Assembly: GCA_945787595.1 (NCBI GenBank)
Contig: CALZJV010000314.1
Coordinates: forward strand, 1 to 18,417
Reading direction: 5' to 3'
From: an uncultured Desulfobacterales bacterium
GTDB lineage: Bacteria > Desulfobacterota > Desulfobacteria > Desulfobacterales > JAFDCJ01
DNA length: 18,417 nucleotides
The notes beneath the pieces are model-generated. The model worked only from the letters and a program-made list of their open reading frames with translations. It was not told the DNA's origin and ran no database searches. The translations under genes and the position numbers were made by a program. Positions 1-7,177 of the stretch are shown piece after piece. The stretch's first letter is position 1. Each line of letters opens with the position of its first letter.

Positions 1-1877
1 CCGATTTTGCCTCCGGCCATGAATACTTCGGCCTTCATTTTCAAAGCAGTCAATGGGTTTTCCGGGAATGGGCGCCAAACGCCGACAAGATTTTTTTAAT
101 TGGCGACATGACCGACTGGCAGGAAAAAGAGGCGTTTGCACTCAAGCGAATTGACGACGGTATCTGGGAGATCGGTCTGTCCTGCGATACATTCAAGCAT
201 GAGGATCTTTATCGACTTCGTGTTCATTGGCCTGGCGGTGAAGGGGATCGCATTCCCGCCTATGCCCGGCGTGTTGTGCAGGATCCAACGACCTTAATTT
301 TTAATGCTCAGGTGTGGTTTCCTGCGGCTTCTTATCAATGGCAGTGCCGTACTTTTCGCCGACCTGCTGAAACACCGTTTATTTATGAAGCCCACATCGG
401 CATGGCCCAGGAAGAAGAAAAAATCGGATCATTCCAGGAATTCACCGCCAATGTTCTCCCTAGAATTGTAGAATCCGGCTACAACACCATCCAGTTAATG
501 GCGATTCAGGAACATCCGTATTACGGTTCGTTCGGCTATCAGGTGTCTAATTTTTTTGCGGTCTCATCCCGCTTTGGCACTCCGGACGATTTCAAAGCCC
601 TCATCGACGAAGCCCATTCAGCCGGTCTGGCTGTTCTCATGGACATTATCCACTCCCATGCCGTGACCAATGAGACTGAAGGTCTCAGCCGTTTCGACGG
701 CACCTTGTATCAATATTTTCATGATGGGCCGCGCGGGCGTCATAAACTCTGGGACTCCCGTTGTTTTGACTACGGCAGGCACCAGGTGCTTCATTTTTTG
801 TTATCAAACTGCCGTTTCTGGCTGGATGAGTATCATTTAGATGGCTTTCGCTTCGACGGCATCACCAGCATGCTCTATCTGCATCACGGTATGAACAAAG
901 CCTTTACGACCTACGATGATTATTTTACAGACAGCGTGGATGAAGATGCACTGACCTATCTGGCTCTGGCCAATAAGTTGATTCATACATTGCGGCCCGA
1001 CGCGGGCACCATCGCCGAAGATGTCAGCGGTATGCCGGGTCTGGCTGCATCACTGGAAAACGGCGGCTTCGGTTTTGACTACCGTTTTGCCATGGGGGTC
1101 CCGGATAACTGGATCAAGTTGATCAAAGAAGTTTCCGATGAAAACTGGCCCATGGGACATTTGTGGCATGAGTTGACCAACCGTCGTGCCGACGAGAATA
1201 CCATCAGCTATGCTGAATCCCACGACCAGGCCCTGGTAGGAGACAAGTCCATTATCTTTCGGTTAATCGCCGAGGATATGTATGAGCACATGGGTATCGG
1301 GGATGGGAATCTCCGGGTGGACCGGGGCCTTGCATTACACAAAATTATCCGCTTAATCACCCTGGCCACCGCCGGAGCCGGCTATCTGAACTTTATGGGC
1401 AATGAATTCGGCCACCCGGAGTGGATCGATTTTCCGCGGGAAGGCAATAACTGGTCCTGTAAATATGCCAGACGCCAATGGCATCTGGTGGATAGTCCCA
1501 AATTAAAATATCAATTTCTGGCCCGCTTCGACCGCGACATGATCGCACTGGCAAAAAAATTCGAACTTCTTGACGCCCCCGGACCGAATCTTTTATATGA
1601 GCATTCCGACAACAAGGTAATTGTCTTTGAAAGAGCCGGTCTTTTGTTTGCCTTCAATTTTCATCCGCATCGATCCTATTCGGACTACCGCTTTGAAGCC
1701 CCGTCGGGAAGGTACAAAATGGTTTTTAACAGTGATTCATCGGAATACGGCGGTCATAATCGATTGGTCGCGGGTCAGGAGCATAAAACATCATTTGATA
1801 TCGTTTCAAACCGCCAACATCATCTTCTCAGTCTTTATCTGCCCACCCGAACCGCGCTGATTCTGCAACGGGCATAG
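1..1877 (+). CDS. glgB: 1,4-alpha-glucan branching enzyme (GH13), 5'-truncated by the window edge
   Basis: This enzyme cuts alpha-1,4-glucan chains and rejoins them as alpha-1,6 branches during glycogen synthesis in the cytoplasm. The frame is open from base 3. The 35 codons before the first ATG (108) encode a normal branching-enzyme N-terminal module (FGLHFQ...WVFREWAPNADKIFLIGDM), so base 108 is not the start; some tens of residues are missing. An Ig-like CBM48 region is followed by the GH13 barrel. Its four conserved regions are visible: DIIHSH (from 642), GFRFDGITS with the nucleophile Asp at 855-857, AEDVSG with the acid/base Glu at 1017-1019, and ESHDQ with the third catalytic Asp at 1224-1226. 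The all-beta C-terminal domain ends the protein. The motif GFRFDG-TSMLYLHHG resembles the eukaryotic-like GH13_8 subgroup rather than E. coli-type GlgB. No other glycogen gene is in view; the neighbour downstream is convergent. Confidence 0.93.
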   Translation, partial: DFASGHEYFGLHFQSSQWVFREWAPNADKIFLIGDMTDWQEKEAFALKRIDDGIWEIGLSCDTFKHEDLYRLRVHWPGGEGDRIPAYARRVVQDPTTLIFNAQVWFPAASYQWQCRTFRRPAETPFIYEAHIGMAQEEEKIGSFQEFTANVLPRIVESGYNTIQLMAIQEHPYYGSFGYQVSNFFAVSSRFGTPDDFKALIDEAHSAGLAVLMDIIHSHAVTNETEGLSRFDGTLYQYFHDGPRGRHKLWDSRCFDYGRHQVLHFLLSNCRFWLDEYHLDGFRFDGITSMLYLHHGMNKAFTTYDDYFTDSVDEDALTYLALANKLIHTLRPDAGTIAEDVSGMPGLAASLENGGFGFDYRFAMGVPDNWIKLIKEVSDENWPMGHLWHELTNRRADENTISYAESHDQALVGDKSIIFRLIAEDMYEHMGIGDGNLRVDRGLALHKIIRLITLATAGAGYLNFMGNEFGHPEWIDFPREGNNWSCKYARRQWHLVDSPKLKYQFLARFDRDMIALAKKFELLDAPGPNLLYEHSDNKVIVFERAGLLFAFNFHPHRSYSDYRFEAPSGRYKMVFNSDSSEYGGHNRLVAGQEHKTSFDIVSNRQHHLLSLYLPTRTALILQRA

Positions 1878-2002
1878 GAGTAGTTGTTCCTTATCTTGTC
1901 GGTGATGCGGGCGAACTGCGTATTGACACACACCCCCCCAATAGTTTGTATTTCAAAGTATACGTTGCAACCCTGAAGGTGCTATTTTTCAGAGCGGACT
2001 AA

Positions 2003-4696
2003 TTAGGATACTTCGCTGAGTAATGCTTCAGCCTTTGGTTGCCAGAATCTCATACCTAAAGAACGGAATAAGTCGATGGCTTTCATAAGTTCGGAACGCG
2101 CTTTTTCAGTTTCTCCTCTTCTGGTGTGATAGTGTCCAAGTTCCAGGCTGCAATGCGCCAGTAACGGGCGCATTTTAAGTTTTTCCGCCAGTTCTCTAGC
2201 TTGGCGATATGTCTGCTTTGCTTGCTCGATCTGATCTGAGCCATTTTCAGACTGAATTTTGGCCATAACCAAGAGTGTCCAGGCGCCAAAGCAGCGCTCT
2301 TCTGATTTACGGAAAAGGCGCAAGGCATTCTCCGCAGTCAGGATTGCTTTGGCAATTTGCCCGCTCAAACGGTAAGCTTCTGACAGCACTGTTATTGGAT
2401 GGATTGAAGAAATTATAGAGGAATCCAAATTCTGTGGCTCAACGGCTTCTTCTAAAATCGGTAACGCATCATCAGGACGGCCCAATAATAGATACACATC
2501 GCCTAAACTGCCGGCAACGAATGATAAAATGGACTGCAAATCGGCTTCACGGCCTAACGTATTTGCTTTATGCAACATTTTTTTTGCGGTTTCGAGGTCG
2601 CCGTGGCGCAGGTATGCATAGCCTGAAAGTGCATAGACCAGCGCAGTGCTAATAACGTTCTTCACGTGTTCTGCAAGCTCGATCCCCTGCTGGGCGTACA
2701 TTTCCGCCTCTTCAAACTCACCGAGCTCCGATAACCCCCAGGCCAAAAAACCGCGAGTCAGCACAGAGGGCACGCCTGAGAGTCCATGTCGTTTCAATGT
2801 CGCCGGTCCCGATAACTGTTTTGCAACTTCCCGGTGCAATTCCACTGCTCGTTCAATCTGACCCGAATAAAAGAGCGGTATACCCAGGTGATACTTGGTG
2901 GTTACCTCTACAGAGAAATCCCCGACTGATTCAGCCAGGCGCAGTGATTCACGGGCACATCGATCCAGTCGGTCAAGACGTGCCCGAATCACGGCCTGAA
3001 CGGTGTTTGGCAGGGAAAGATTATCCATAGTCCGTTTCAACACAGCCTGTCTGTCACTAACTTGAATAGTGCCTCCTTCTATCAGTTCACTGCTGATTTC
3101 TTCCACAAAAAAAGGATTCCCTCCGGTTCGCTCATGGATCACAGGCACCATCCCCTTCGGCAAGTGATCGACATTCCAAATGGATTTGATGATGTTTTCA
3201 CAATTCTGATCATTTATAGCATTCAATATAATGGGGGTGTGATGGCTCCAGTTTCCCCAGTTCGCTGAATATTCGGGTCGATATACTACCAATACCATGA
3301 GAGGATGGGAGGCTATCAGACTAATTATATGTTTTAATGCTGAGTCTGAGGCCTCGTCAACCCAATGCCAATCTTCAAAAACCAAAACCATGGGCTGCTT
3401 TTGGGAGTTAAGTATAAAGATTGCGGCCAGGGCGTCCTGAATAGCTGTGGTAAGCTCCTGGCCCTGCAGGTGTTGCGGAAGAGGATAAACTTCACTCGGA
3501 ATCGACAGTAGGTGCAGGAAGACAGGCAAGTATTTTTCAAGTGGCGGATCAATTGCCAGGACATTAAAAACGACCTTTTCATGTAATTCGACGGACGTGT
3601 CTTCGTCACGTAAATTAAATCCGCGCCGCAAAGCATTAATATGGGGGAAGTAGGGTATGTTTTTGCCGTATGGTTGGCAGCGGCCCTGAACCACTGTAAT
3701 TGCTGATCTATTCAGAGAGTGTCGAAATTCATAGGTCAGGCGACTTTTGCCCAGACCGGCTTCCCCCAAGACCGTCACGAATTGTCCCATTCCGGCCAAA
3801 GTCTTTTCAAGACAAGAATACAGGGTGGTTAATTCGTGCTCTCTACCGGTAAAGGCAGTGAATCCCTGAATTCTGGCGGCCTCAAAGCGAGTCTGAACCG
3901 CTGATTCTCCTATTACACGATATGGAATCATCGGTTTGGTTTTGCCCCTGACAGTTACAGACTCCAAAGCGCTGGTTTTGAAATATGGAGCAACAAGGCT
4001 GTGGGTTTCCGGGGAAACCAGGATTTCGTTAGCCTCCGCCCGGGTGGCCAATCGGGCGCCAATATTGACGGAGTCACCGGTGATACTGTAGCTGCCATCA
4101 CGAATGTCCCTGATGTGGGTCACCACCAGACCGGTGCTGATTCCGGTATGCATGCGAAGCCTGGTGCCGATCCGCTCTTCTACTTCCGGACTTATCCTGC
4201 GCACTAACTCGTGAATTTCAAAAGCTGCCTTAACCGCCCGTACCGGGTCATCTTCATTGGCGGTAGGTATGCCGAAAAGCGCCAGCACCTCGTCTCCCAC
4301 AAATTGGTTGACAATTCCCTCGTGGCGTTCCACGATTCGCACCGCCTCATTTTTGATCCGGCTCATGATGGCTTCGACTTCTTCGGGATCGAGCCGTTCG
4401 TTCATGGAAGTGTAGCCGGAAAGATCCGCAAAAACAATGGTGGCATGCCGGCGTTCGCCTTCGGGAAAAGATACGGATTCAGGTGACGGGGATGGTATCT
4501 CATTCCCCTCGTTGGATTCCAACAATTGAGCGGGGGCAGGCGTTACTGCCAATTGGTTTCCACAGTGGCCGCAGAACCGATCGTCTGGCAGGATCTTGGA
4601 TCTGCATTGAGGACAAACCAATATTAGCTTTGTTCCACACTTGCGGCAAAACTTATTTGTCTCCGGATTTTCAGTCCGGCAATTTGAACATTGCAT
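2003..4696 (-). CDS. Zinc-ribbon / class III adenylate-guanylate cyclase / AAA ATPase / TPR protein, internally shortened
   Basis: Likely a large cytoplasmic signalling protein; its ligand and product are unknown. Numbered from the ATG at 4696 (897 aa): two zinc ribbons (Cys 3, 6, 17, 20 and 28, 31, 42, 45); a class III cyclase domain at about 80-265 with metal-binding Asp 91 and Asp 135 and the TGDSVNIGAR segment (Asn 211, Arg 215) that usually carries catalytic residues; an AAA/STAND-type ATPase with Walker A GEAGLGKS (311-318) and Walker B MVLVFED (436-442); then TPR-like helices from about 583 to the end. The position that is often the substrate-selecting Lys is Asn/Gln here (VNQFVGD), so ATP versus GTP cannot be called. 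Relatives of this architecture as I know them run to about 1,100 aa. Here the post-ATPase ARLDRLD (572-578) runs almost directly into a late TPR segment (GDFSVEV, from 592), so about 200 residues seem missing in frame. An upstream TTG (4720) is in frame, but the ATG at 4696 has an ideal ribosome binding site. Confidence 0.88.
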   Translation of the reverse strand: MQCSNCRTENPETNKFCRKCGTKLILVCPQCRSKILPDDRFCGHCGNQLAVTPAPAQLLESNEGNEIPSPSPESVSFPEGERRHATIVFADLSGYTSMNERLDPEEVEAIMSRIKNEAVRIVERHEGIVNQFVGDEVLALFGIPTANEDDPVRAVKAAFEIHELVRRISPEVEERIGTRLRMHTGISTGLVVTHIRDIRDGSYSITGDSVNIGARLATRAEANEILVSPETHSLVAPYFKTSALESVTVRGKTKPMIPYRVIGESAVQTRFEAARIQGFTAFTGREHELTTLYSCLEKTLAGMGQFVTVLGEAGLGKSRLTYEFRHSLNRSAITVVQGRCQPYGKNIPYFPHINALRRGFNLRDEDTSVELHEKVVFNVLAIDPPLEKYLPVFLHLLSIPSEVYPLPQHLQGQELTTAIQDALAAIFILNSQKQPMVLVFEDWHWVDEASDSALKHIISLIASHPLMVLVVYRPEYSANWGNWSHHTPIILNAINDQNCENIIKSIWNVDHLPKGMVPVIHERTGGNPFFVEEISSELIEGGTIQVSDRQAVLKRTMDNLSLPNTVQAVIRARLDRLDRCARESLRLAESVGDFSVEVTTKYHLGIPLFYSGQIERAVELHREVAKQLSGPATLKRHGLSGVPSVLTRGFLAWGLSELGEFEEAEMYAQQGIELAEHVKNVISTALVYALSGYAYLRHGDLETAKKMLHKANTLGREADLQSILSFVAGSLGDVYLLLGRPDDALPILEEAVEPQNLDSSIISSIHPITVLSEAYRLSGQIAKAILTAENALRLFRKSEERCFGAWTLLVMAKIQSENGSDQIEQAKQTYRQARELAEKLKMRPLLAHCSLELGHYHTRRGETEKARSELMKAIDLFRSLGMRFWQPKAEALLSEVS

Positions 4697-4702
4697 CGCT
4701 GC

Positions 4703-4707
4703 CCTCC
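4703..4707 (-). promoter_or_regulatory. Shine-Dalgarno site of the cyclase gene
   Basis: GGAGG on the minus strand lies 6 nt before the ATG at 4696. It lies inside the reading frame that would open at the upstream TTG (4720), so it favours 4696 as the true start. Confidence 0.6.
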
Positions 4708-4727
4708 GGGCAGAGCTCAAAAGTGAA

Positions 4728-4781
4728 AGCTCAAAGCTGATAACTCAGGACCGAACGGCTCAAGGTTGATAGCTCAAAGCT
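4728..4781. repeat. Direct repeat AGCTCAAAGCT, two copies plus degenerate copies
   Basis: The 11-mer AGCTCAAAGCT is found at 4728-4738 and 4771-4781. Related AGCTCAA / GGCTCAAGG words lie between and beside them (4714-4790). This is a low-complexity phrase-like repeat immediately upstream of the cyclase start. Confidence 0.6.
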
Positions 4782-4850
4782 CAAGAAATATATATAGCTA
4801 GATGGAAGGGAAAAGTCAAAAAGTTGATGACTGCTGGTTTCTGGTTGTTG

Positions 4851-4900
4851 GTGCCTGGGCAGGCCAGTCTCGAGCGAGGTCGAAAGGGTCGCCCAGGCAC
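4851..4900. repeat. Perfect 10-bp inverted repeat enclosing a 30-nt spacer
   Basis: GTGCCTGGGC (4851-4860) is exactly complementary to GCCCAGGCAC (4891-4900). The spacer contains CTCGAGCGAGGTCGAAAGG, which resembles a dispersed repeat phrase I know from several bacterial genomes. It is GC-rich against an AT-rich background and is probably a REP/MITE-like palindrome. A structured leader for the cyclase mRNA is possible but unproven. Confidence 0.65.
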
Positions 4901-5004
4901 AAACTGCCAGCGGATGTCTGCGTGGGTCTGCGGTTAAAATAATGAATCGAATATCGAACCGCCATAGCGATATAATCCAGTAATAATTAAAAAGCGACCG
5001 CAAA

Positions 5005-5026
5005 CCAGTTAGGGATCTTTAACTGG
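5005..5026 (-). terminator. Hairpin downstream of the cupin gene, weak terminator candidate
   Basis: CCAGTTA (5005-5011) pairs with TAACTGG (5020-5026) across an 8-nt loop. Read on the minus strand, a CTTTTTAATTATTA stretch follows about 10 nt after the stem, about 100 nt past the cupin stop codon. The T-run is not adjacent to the stem, so termination is uncertain. Confidence 0.25.
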
Positions 5027-5129
5027 GAACCCCTGGCCCAGACCTGATTTCAAGAAGTTGTATCCACGGCATATGTTTTTAATAGCAGAGGGTTGATCTC
5101 CTTGATAACGGCCGTCGCACTCTCTATCT

Positions 5130-5591
5130 TTAAATAAATTTCTGATAACCAGCAAATCTTTTTAAAAACCTTTCTTTAGTTTCAAATTCATCGCGAAGGA
5201 ATGAAAAATCTTCAAATTCAAAACCAGGAGCGACGCTGCAACCAACCAAACTGTAGACTCCTGTGGATTCAGCAGCCTGATAAACGCCACCTTCAACAAT
5301 AGACGCAAAATCGCTGCAACCGGATCCAATGATATCTTCTTCAACCGTGGACCCATTATACTTTATTAATTTTATGGGATCACCTTCATAGAAATTCCAA
5401 ATCTCATCATGAGAAACTTTATGAAATTTACTCACCTGTCCTTTCAGCAGCAAAAAATAAATATGGGTGACCGCCTTTCTATCTTTATTTACTACCGGGG
5501 ACTTTACCAATTGTTCGGATTCATAAACAATTGCATAATATCCACCTTCCGGATGGGGGACTAACTTATATTTATCGATCAGCTCCTGCAT
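5130..5591 (-). CDS. DUF985 / Cupin_5 family protein
   Basis: A 153-aa single-domain cupin of the DUF985 (Cupin_5) family. The visible family pattern is HPEGGYYAIVYES near the N-terminus, then FHKVSHDEIWNFYEGDP around a beta-barrel pocket, and GCSVAPGFEFEDFSF towards the C-terminus. Length matches the family, so the gene looks intact. Members are small soluble cytoplasmic proteins with a sugar-nucleotide-epimerase-like fold; the reaction is not established and I assign none. The start was chosen at 5591 (MQELIDKY) because GGAGG lies 4 nt before it. The ORF can extend 13 codons upstream (to 5630), but that part overlaps the ribosome binding site. It appears to be transcribed alone; the cyclase downstream on the same strand is more than 400 bp away. 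Confidence 0.87.
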   Translation of the reverse strand: MQELIDKYKLVPHPEGGYYAIVYESEQLVKSPVVNKDRKAVTHIYFLLLKGQVSKFHKVSHDEIWNFYEGDPIKLIKYNGSTVEEDIIGSGCSDFASIVEGGVYQAAESTGVYSLVGCSVAPGFEFEDFSFLRDEFETKERFLKRFAGYQKFI

Positions 5592-5595
5592 ACTT

Positions 5596-5600
5596 CCTCC
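5596..5600 (-). promoter_or_regulatory. Shine-Dalgarno site of the cupin gene
   Basis: GGAGG on the minus strand, 4 nt before the ATG at 5591. It decides the start against the ATG at 5630. Confidence 0.5.
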
Positions 5601-5663
5601 ATACCTGGTGCTGCCGGTCTCCAGTGTCAAAAACCCCTAAATTAATCTTATCAGATCCAAGCT

Positions 5664-5745
5664 GGATAAACCGGAAAAAAAAATAACAAATCGCAAATTA
5701 CAAACAATATCCAATAACCAAAAGACAAATTCAAAACAAAGAAAA
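5664..5745 (-). repeat. Dispersed A/T-rich repeat, copy 1
   Basis: Contains GGATAAACCGGA (5664-5675), AAATAACAAAT (5681-5691) and CAAATTACAAACAA (5694-5707). The same modules recur at 11550-11692: AAATAACAAAT exactly (in both arms there), the reverse complement of the 14-mer exactly (11648-11661), and TCCGGNTTATCC with one mismatch (11681-11692). In this copy the module order reads on the minus strand. It lies just upstream of the cupin gene. Confidence 0.7.
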
Positions 5746-5765
5746 AAAATCCGTTCATGGCACGC

Positions 5766-5860
5766 GTTGCTTTTATCCACTCGGTCGCTCGCCATGTTAA
5801 ATTTTTCGTAAAAAACAACAACGTTTTTTAACCGGGGTCTTCCGATTGGATAAAAGCAAC
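5766..5860. repeat. 95-bp element bounded by perfect 14-bp inverted repeats
   Basis: GTTGCTTTTATCCA (5766-5779) is exactly complementary to TGGATAAAAGCAAC (5847-5860). A weaker internal palindrome lies near its middle (GTAAAAAAC...GTTTTTTAAC, about 5809-5832). There is no coding capacity. It is likely a small palindromic or MITE-like unit; no target duplication is obvious. Confidence 0.65.
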
Positions 5861-5876
5861 TCTGTGCTCTCCCGCT

Positions 5877-5920
5877 CTCCGAGCTGGAAGCCGGCCTTTT
5901 AGGAACTCCGAGCTGGAAGC
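5877..5920. repeat. 15-nt direct repeat CTCCGAGCTGGAAGC, two copies
   Basis: Identical copies at 5877-5891 and 5906-5920, 29 nt apart start to start, followed by a partial copy (GTGAGCTGG). The block is GC-rich and lies directly right of the 14-bp inverted-repeat element. Confidence 0.65.
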
Positions 5921-6190
5921 GGAGCCGTGAGCTGGGGCGCAGGCCCTATGAGGGCCGGAGGCTGTGGATTCTGCGAGAGGAAGAGGAAATATGTATAATT
6001 GGGCAAAATGCTAATGTCCGAAATTAGAACCAATCCCGAAAAGGGTGTCACAATATAGCAGCCGAGTATCGGTGACGATATTTGGTGAGAATGCCTTCTC
6101 CAGATATTGGATAAATAGCAAAATACCAGGATGGGTGGAAAATATTTACTTAATTTTGATAAAACCGTAAAGAGATGTTTTAAATACTGG

Positions 6191-6210
6191 ATACCCGCCT
6201 TTGCGGGTAT
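6191..6210. repeat. REP palindrome (VIPAKAGIQ-type)
   Basis: ATACCCGC (6191-6198), loop CTTT, GCGGGTAT (6203-6210) form a perfect 8-bp stem. It is flanked by CTGG on the left and GACG on the right. This is the widespread proteobacterial REP phrase whose reverse strand translates as VIPAKAGIQ. Confidence 0.8.
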
Positions 6211-6265
6211 GACGTCTATAGTCAATTTCAGCTCTTCCGGATTAGTACCTATTTATTGAAATCAC

Positions 6266-6283
6266 ATCATGTTTGCACATGAT
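6266..6283. repeat. Short hairpin
   Basis: ATCATGT (6266-6272), loop TTGC, ACATGAT (6277-6283): a perfect 7-bp stem in the gap downstream of the lytic transglycosylase. It has no T-tract, so I do not call it a terminator. Confidence 0.45.
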
Positions 6284-6297
6284 TTATGCCATAGTCA

Positions 6298-6370
6298 GAT
6301 TGAATATTTTTGGAATGCCATCGATTTAAATAGAAAAGACAGAGCGAAGCGATACCACAAATATTCAATC
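6298..6370. repeat. 73-bp element bounded by perfect 12-bp inverted repeats
   Basis: GATTGAATATTT (6298-6309) is exactly complementary to AAATATTCAATC (6359-6370). The interior includes GACAGAGCGAAGCGATACC, which resembles a phrase I associate with intergenic repeats of sulphate-reducing deltaproteobacteria (recollection, not a search). A degenerate extra copy of the arm (GTCAATATTCAATT) follows at 6371-6384. Confidence 0.6.
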
Positions 6371-6405
6371 GTCAATATTCAATTCCGGCTTGTCCGGGTT
6401 GGGTT

Positions 6406-7107
6406 TTAAAGGTTTTTGTAGTTATAATAAAATTTTAAAACGCGTTTAACATACTCTTCGGTCTCCTCATAAGGCGGGACGGTTTTATAGTGTTCCACCG
6501 CCTTAGGACCGGCGTTATAAGCAGCCAGGGACAGGGCCAGCTTTCCTTTAAAACGATCGTACATTTGTTTAAAATAGCGCGCACCGGCATGAATATTTTG
6601 CGATGGATCAAAGGGATCCTTGATTCCCAGAAGTTTGAAATTATCCGGCATAATTTGCATCAAACCTTTGGCCCCTTTGTTGGACACTGCCCGGGGATCG
6701 AAATCCGACTCCGCTTTAATAATGGCTTTGATCAGGGGAAATGAAACGCCATACTGCTGGGAGGCGTTGGCAATGATATCATCATATTTTTTTGTTGAAT
6801 GGCGTGGGTTTATCTTTGGTTTTTCCCGGAGAAACAGTTTGAAGTTTTGATTTGATGAGGTCGGCGTATTGGTAAAGTGCATGACCCCGTCTTCGTCGAT
6901 GAAGCGGTAAATATCCCCATGGACAGTTAATCCGGCTGAAAACAAAAGGATAAGCACGTAACATATTGTTTTCCAGATAAATTTAATTCTATTCCGATCC
7001 ATTTCCACCAATCGCTTGTGCTGTTTTTTTTCCTTGCTATCAGAAGAAGCCTTGTGCTCAGTCAGGGTTTTTTTCAACCCTGAACGACTCAACCTATATT
7101 TCGTCAT
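6406..7107 (-). CDS. SLT-type lytic transglycosylase with N-terminal DUF4124-like region
   Basis: A peptidoglycan-cleaving enzyme that forms 1,6-anhydromuramyl ends, acting in the periplasm. Numbered from the ATG at 7107 (233 aa): a charged 35-residue leader, a Sec-type hydrophobic stretch (about 42-60), a DUF4124-like DIYRFIDEDGVMHFTN segment (65-80), and an SLT domain (about 108-225). The SLT domain has catalytic Glu 133 in KAESDF, GLMQIMP (148-154) and AYNAGP (196-201), all the family landmarks. A second ATG at 7002 (MDRNR) would give a textbook signal peptide with likely cleavage after VHG, which many homologues would match. Neither start has a strong ribosome binding site: GGTG precedes 7107 and GGTGG lies only 2 nt before 7002. 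It begins 70 bp after the stop of the PHP-UvrD helicase on the same strand and may be co-transcribed with it. Confidence 0.9.
   Translation of the reverse strand: MTKYRLSRSGLKKTLTEHKASSDSKEKKQHKRLVEMDRNRIKFIWKTICYVLILLFSAGLTVHGDIYRFIDEDGVMHFTNTPTSSNQNFKLFLREKPKINPRHSTKKYDDIIANASQQYGVSFPLIKAIIKAESDFDPRAVSNKGAKGLMQIMPDNFKLLGIKDPFDPSQNIHAGARYFKQMYDRFKGKLALSLAAYNAGPKAVEHYKTVPPYEETEEYVKRVLKFYYNYKNL
7062..7083. repeat. Perfect 8-bp hairpin at the 5' end of the transglycosylase ORF
   Basis: TCAGGGTT (7062-7069), loop TTTTTC, AACCCTGA (7076-7083). It falls in the 35-codon leader between the two possible start codons of the transglycosylase and 95 nt past the helicase stop. It could be chance in coding DNA, or an intergenic structure if translation really begins at 7002. 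Confidence 0.4.
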
Positions 7108-7177
7108 TTATACACCAAATCTTAAGCAATTACAAGATGATTGTTATATTTATTAATAATTATGGGTTGTTACATAA

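Larger units (their letters stand above)
4721..5129. other. Gene-free gap between cyclase and cupin genes, repeat-rich
   Basis: About 400 bp with no credible gene. It holds short direct repeats next to the cyclase start, a long hairpin (4851-4900), and a smaller hairpin (5005-5026) downstream of the cupin gene. Since both flanking genes read leftward, the cyclase promoter should lie here, but I see no clear -35/-10 pair. A 90-codon open frame on the minus strand (4731-5003) spans these repeats and has no recognisable protein features. Confidence 0.6.
5640..6405. other. Gene-free, repeat-packed gap between cupin and lytic transglycosylase genes
   Basis: About 770 bp without a credible gene. 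In order it contains a copy of an A/T-rich repeat (5664-5745), a 14-bp inverted repeat (5766-5860), a 15-nt direct repeat (5877-5920), a GGCCCT-ATG-AGGGCC hairpin (5942-5956), about 230 bp with no structure I recognise (5957-6190), a REP hairpin (6191-6210), a small hairpin (6266-6283), a 12-bp inverted repeat (6298-6370) and a TCCGGCTTGTCC module (6384-6395). The 108-codon minus-strand frame at 5899-6225 starts with VIPAKAGIQ, the usual spurious translation of the REP palindrome. Confidence 0.7.

Noticed and set aside
108..1877. Branching enzyme starting at the ATG at 108
   Set aside because: The frame is open to the left edge and the 35 preceding codons encode conserved CBM48 sequence, so the gene begins outside the window.
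1878..2002. Terminator between the convergent branching enzyme and cyclase genes
   Set aside because: No stem longer than a few base pairs with a following T-run could be found in this short gap.
4731..5003. 90-codon minus-strand ORF upstream of the cyclase
   Set aside because: It spans short direct repeats and a 10-bp hairpin, has no ribosome binding site I can see and no recognisable domain.
5899..6225. 108-codon minus-strand ORF beginning near VIPAKAGIQ
   Set aside because: VIPAKAGIQ is the usual translation of the REP palindrome at 6191-6210; the remainder runs through other repeats and has no protein family features.
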